A stretch of 64,000 nt of DNA from Chrysomallon squamiferum (Eukaryota > Mollusca > Gastropoda > Neomphalida > Peltospiridae), in the NCBI GenBank assembly GCA_012295275.1, contig CM022666.1, positions 11,133,077-11,197,076 of the forward strand, in the 5' to 3' direction. Below the pieces are notes generated by a model that was not told the origin of the DNA, made no database searches, and saw nothing but the letters and a program-made list of their open reading frames with translations. The position numbers and the translations under genes are program-made. Positions 61,524-64,000 of the stretch are shown piece after piece. Positions within the stretch are counted from its first letter, which is position 1. The number at the start of each line of letters is the position of its first letter.

Positions 61524-62504
61524 CTGGAATAAAAAGGGAAAAAAGAAGACACAAACAGAAAATAAATTAGCGAAACTTTTCAAGGTTCACGTCAAATACA
61601 AGAAAGTTTTAGCATGTAGACAAATTTGTGACTAATAATACACTACGTAAGAAATGTCAAAAATAACTTTTTCACAATAACATATGTAATCTTCTCGTTA
61701 GAATATTCAACACATTTCGCTGATGTTCATTACGTTCTAAATGTATTCTTTCTTTTCTTTTCTGGTCAAGCGTTAGTACTTGACAGAATTGAAAAGCACA
61801 GGCTCAAACTCCCAATTCAGTTTTAGATATTCTCAAAATAACCGAGCACATTCCCACACTGAGTAACTGTCCCACTACCCGACATTGCTTCACCGACTGC
61901 CACAGTCACGCTGCACACACCGTCGTGGTGTCTTACGTCAGTTTTATCAACAGCTTCTTCTATGCAATGTCTGTTGTTGGACAGTTACGGACGTTATTAC
62001 ACCGCTTTGCAGTGAATGTATGCCACACCCCAGGATCGCCCTTTATTTGCATTTTCAATAAAAAACAACAACAAATTAAGTATAGTAGACAAATAGATAT
62101 TTTTGTTCAGGCTGAACTGTTTGGTGTTGGCTGTTTAACCCGTGTAAGATCTTAATGCATTAAAAACAAAATCAGTAAATTCCATTAGTCTGCACGGCGC
62201 TGGTCCCACCAGAGCCGAGTTTGGGAAGATGAGTAGCTAAGAGAGTAAGACTTACCTGTGTGTAACTGCCTAAACTTGCCGAGATTAGTACAAGTCATAT
62301 AAGTGCACTTTATTTTTTTCAATTCATTTACCAAAATACACTCATAAAACTTGCGAAGGTTACACATTACGGCTTAAAAAATCAAAAATAAATATTTGTT
62401 TTAAACATACTGTCACATATGTTGAATTATATATACATGTAAAAAACAAGTAAGTTCAGTAACATACTTATTATCATATCGTAATTATTATCGTCATTAT
62501 TGGT

Positions 62505-62755
62505 CTTGTCACTGTTGTTGTTGTTGTTGTTGTTGTTGTTATTATTATTATTATTATTGCCATCATAATTATTATTATCATCGTCATTATCTTTATCATA
62601 ATGATTATAATAATAACAACTGTTACTGTTGCTTTTTTAATTATATTATTATTATTTTTATTATAATTATAATTATAATTATTTTTATCATAATTATAAT
62701 TATTATTATTTTTATCATAATTATAATAATAATTATTATTATTATGAAAGCTGAT
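62505..62755. repeat. (TTG)n, (ATT)n and ATT/AAT low-complexity region
   Basis: A TTG block, an ATT block, then alternating TTATTATTATTTTTATCATAA units. It yields Asn/Tyr-rich open frames on the minus strand that are artefacts. Confidence 0.9.
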
Positions 62756-63006
62756 TTTATTTACCATAGCTCTTATCTTTATTTATAGTAAACTTTACAG
62801 TTGCTACATTTTTCTTAAATGTTATGAATTGTACAGTCGCACTGAAACTGAAGACACCACACTTAGTCTTTATACTCGTGTTTGTGGCTGGAATCCGAGT
62901 ATGATAAATCTCCACATCTGTCAACAGAAAATAGCTATTCAGTTTTTATAGTAAGATTGTTATTCTACTTACTCTTGCACCTTCATACATACATATACAC
63001 CCGTAG

Positions 63007-63116
<110 letters not shown>

Positions 63117-63456
63117 CACATACAGGCAATTATTGAGACTTGATGCTTTTTACACGCTACTGATGATGACTGAGTACTAACAATGGAATTTATGAATGAA
63201 ATGTATTCTCAACAACTGTAGAATTACATACGTGGCAGTTTAACCTGAAGGACGTACTCTGTCACGTGTTAACAGACCTAACTTTCTGAAACGTGGTAGT
63301 TGTCGTCAGCTTTACAGACTTGATGAGAATCACCCGTCTACAACGACATTTTCTCCCAGAGTTCCTTGCGAGTTTGCATTCTTCTTGATTATGTACTTAC
63401 TTAATTTAGAATATTCTATAACAAAACAAATATTTGCTGTTGACTACAATACTCAC

Positions 63457-63612
63457 ACGAGGTTTGCTTATCAATTTCGAAACCACCTTCAACGCATTTA
63501 AGTGGAGTTAAACCATTACGGTATTCGAACTGATGGACTCTTTGGCCTACATTCACTTTACCCCATGGTGTCTCACACTGCCTAGTTTGTTTGTTGTACA
63601 CAGCATAGAAAG
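63457..63612 (-). CDS. Internal exon of a secreted cysteine-module protein, partial gene running off the right edge
   Basis: The exon is bounded by the acceptor TTATTTTTAG (bases 63614-63613) and the donor T|GTGAGT (63456-63455). Its 156 nt are phase 1 at both ends, as is usual for shuffled extracellular modules. It encodes 51 codons with [29 protein letters not shown], and [15 protein letters not shown] followed by a split Cys codon. The pattern C..PWG.V..G..V..FEY.NG....C..GGF......C is loosely VWC-like. No firm family was recognised. Preceding exons must lie to the right of the window. A relic copy of its 3' half is at 56877-56928, and a possible next exon is at 61414-61523. Probably extracellular. 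Confidence 0.6.
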
Positions 63613-63637
63613 CTAAAAATAAATATATTTATATACA

Positions 63638-63675
63638 CACACACACACACATACATACATACATACATACATACA

Positions 63676-63763
<88 letters not shown>

Positions 63764-63812
63764 CACACATACACAAATACATATACAATAAATATATATA
63801 TTCCTATATACA
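63638..63812. repeat. (CA)n, (CATA)n and (TA)n compound microsatellite
   Basis: Alternating CA, CATA, GT and TA blocks near the right edge. They give Tyr/Ile-rich open frames on both strands that are not genes. Confidence 0.95.
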
Positions 63813-64000
63813 TATACATGTACGTATATATATTTTTGTGTTATTTTTCTTTTTTTTTTTTAGATCTATTTGTCAGATGTTTAGTCTTTGTTTTTATATC
63901 TGCCGACATTTCTGTTTTTGTCTGTCTGTCTTCGTGTCAACGTTTTACACGTTTTGACAAATTATTATTTATTGTTATAGTTATTGTTGTTATTATTATT

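Noticed and set aside
61965-62055. Minus-strand stretch with RCNNVRNCPTTD resembling an LDL-receptor class A module
   Set aside because: Only two Cys in a short frame ending in a stop, with no clear splice sites. Too little to call a module, though it lies among other module relics.
63613-63957. Tyr/Ile-rich open frames at the right edge
   Set aside because: Generated by (TA)n, (CA)n and (CATA)n microsatellites on both strands.

Overview
The window is animal nuclear DNA. It has AT-rich sequence, genes split by GT-AG introns, abundant pure (GA/CT)n, (AAT)n and (CA)n microsatellites, transposon remnants, and proteins whose closest recognisable relatives are animal. The gene set and repeat style suggest a lophotrochozoan, most likely a gastropod mollusc. 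That placement is an inference, because no species marker is present.

Layout, left to right. Positions 1-10.8 kb are almost gene-free sequence downstream of, or inside introns of, a minus-strand TSC22D/bunched-type gene, whose long first coding exon lies at 10.8-12.2 kb. Its TSC-box exon was not found. Divergent from it is a plus-strand B-box (TRIM-like) gene with a spliced 5' leader and a 334-codon coding exon (15.96-16.96 kb). Next is a complete minus-strand CEP63/DEUP1-type centrosomal coiled-coil gene that I could reconstruct in 17 phase-consistent coding exons (18.98-28.68 kb, 729 aa). It shares a head-to-head promoter region with a complete five-exon COMMD2 gene on the plus strand (29.79-33.46 kb, 199 aa). 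Converging on COMMD2 is a complete three-exon PIN4/parvulin-14 gene on the minus strand (34.77-38.80 kb, 134 aa), whose large intron 2 holds a dead LINE RNase H segment and a tRNA-like SINE.

The right half is accessory in character. A plus-strand eight-exon gene (41.98-48.73 kb, about 463 aa) encodes a secreted mosaic: signal peptide, PAN/apple domain, short Cys motif, two sushi/CCP modules and a GON domain. GON is best known as the C-terminus of ADAMTS9/20-type proteases, but no protease domain is present. Its introns carry a Tigger-like (pogo) DNA element with a truncated transposase, a 42-bp minisatellite abutting a splice donor, and a broken duplicate of the first GON exon. Beyond it are a 53-bp minisatellite (49.9-50.5 kb), a coding-like but broken minus-strand stretch (51.1-51.6 kb), a 2.6-kb array of a 25-bp unit (51.7-54.3 kb), and a small BTB-like candidate exon (54.6-54.7 kb). 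Finally there are scattered minus-strand, phase-1, cysteine-containing exons and exon relics (56.9, 61.5 and 63.5 kb) from a secreted-module gene entering from the right edge.

The conserved housekeeping genes (CEP63, COMMD2, PIN4) occupy the middle and show no sign of joint function beyond the shared CEP63-COMMD2 promoter region. A recurring theme is local duplication of splice junctions: the CEP63 exon 5 donor, the CEP63 exon 8 acceptor edge, and the first GON exon. All gene models come from reading splice signals and phase by eye. No database search or transcript evidence was available.
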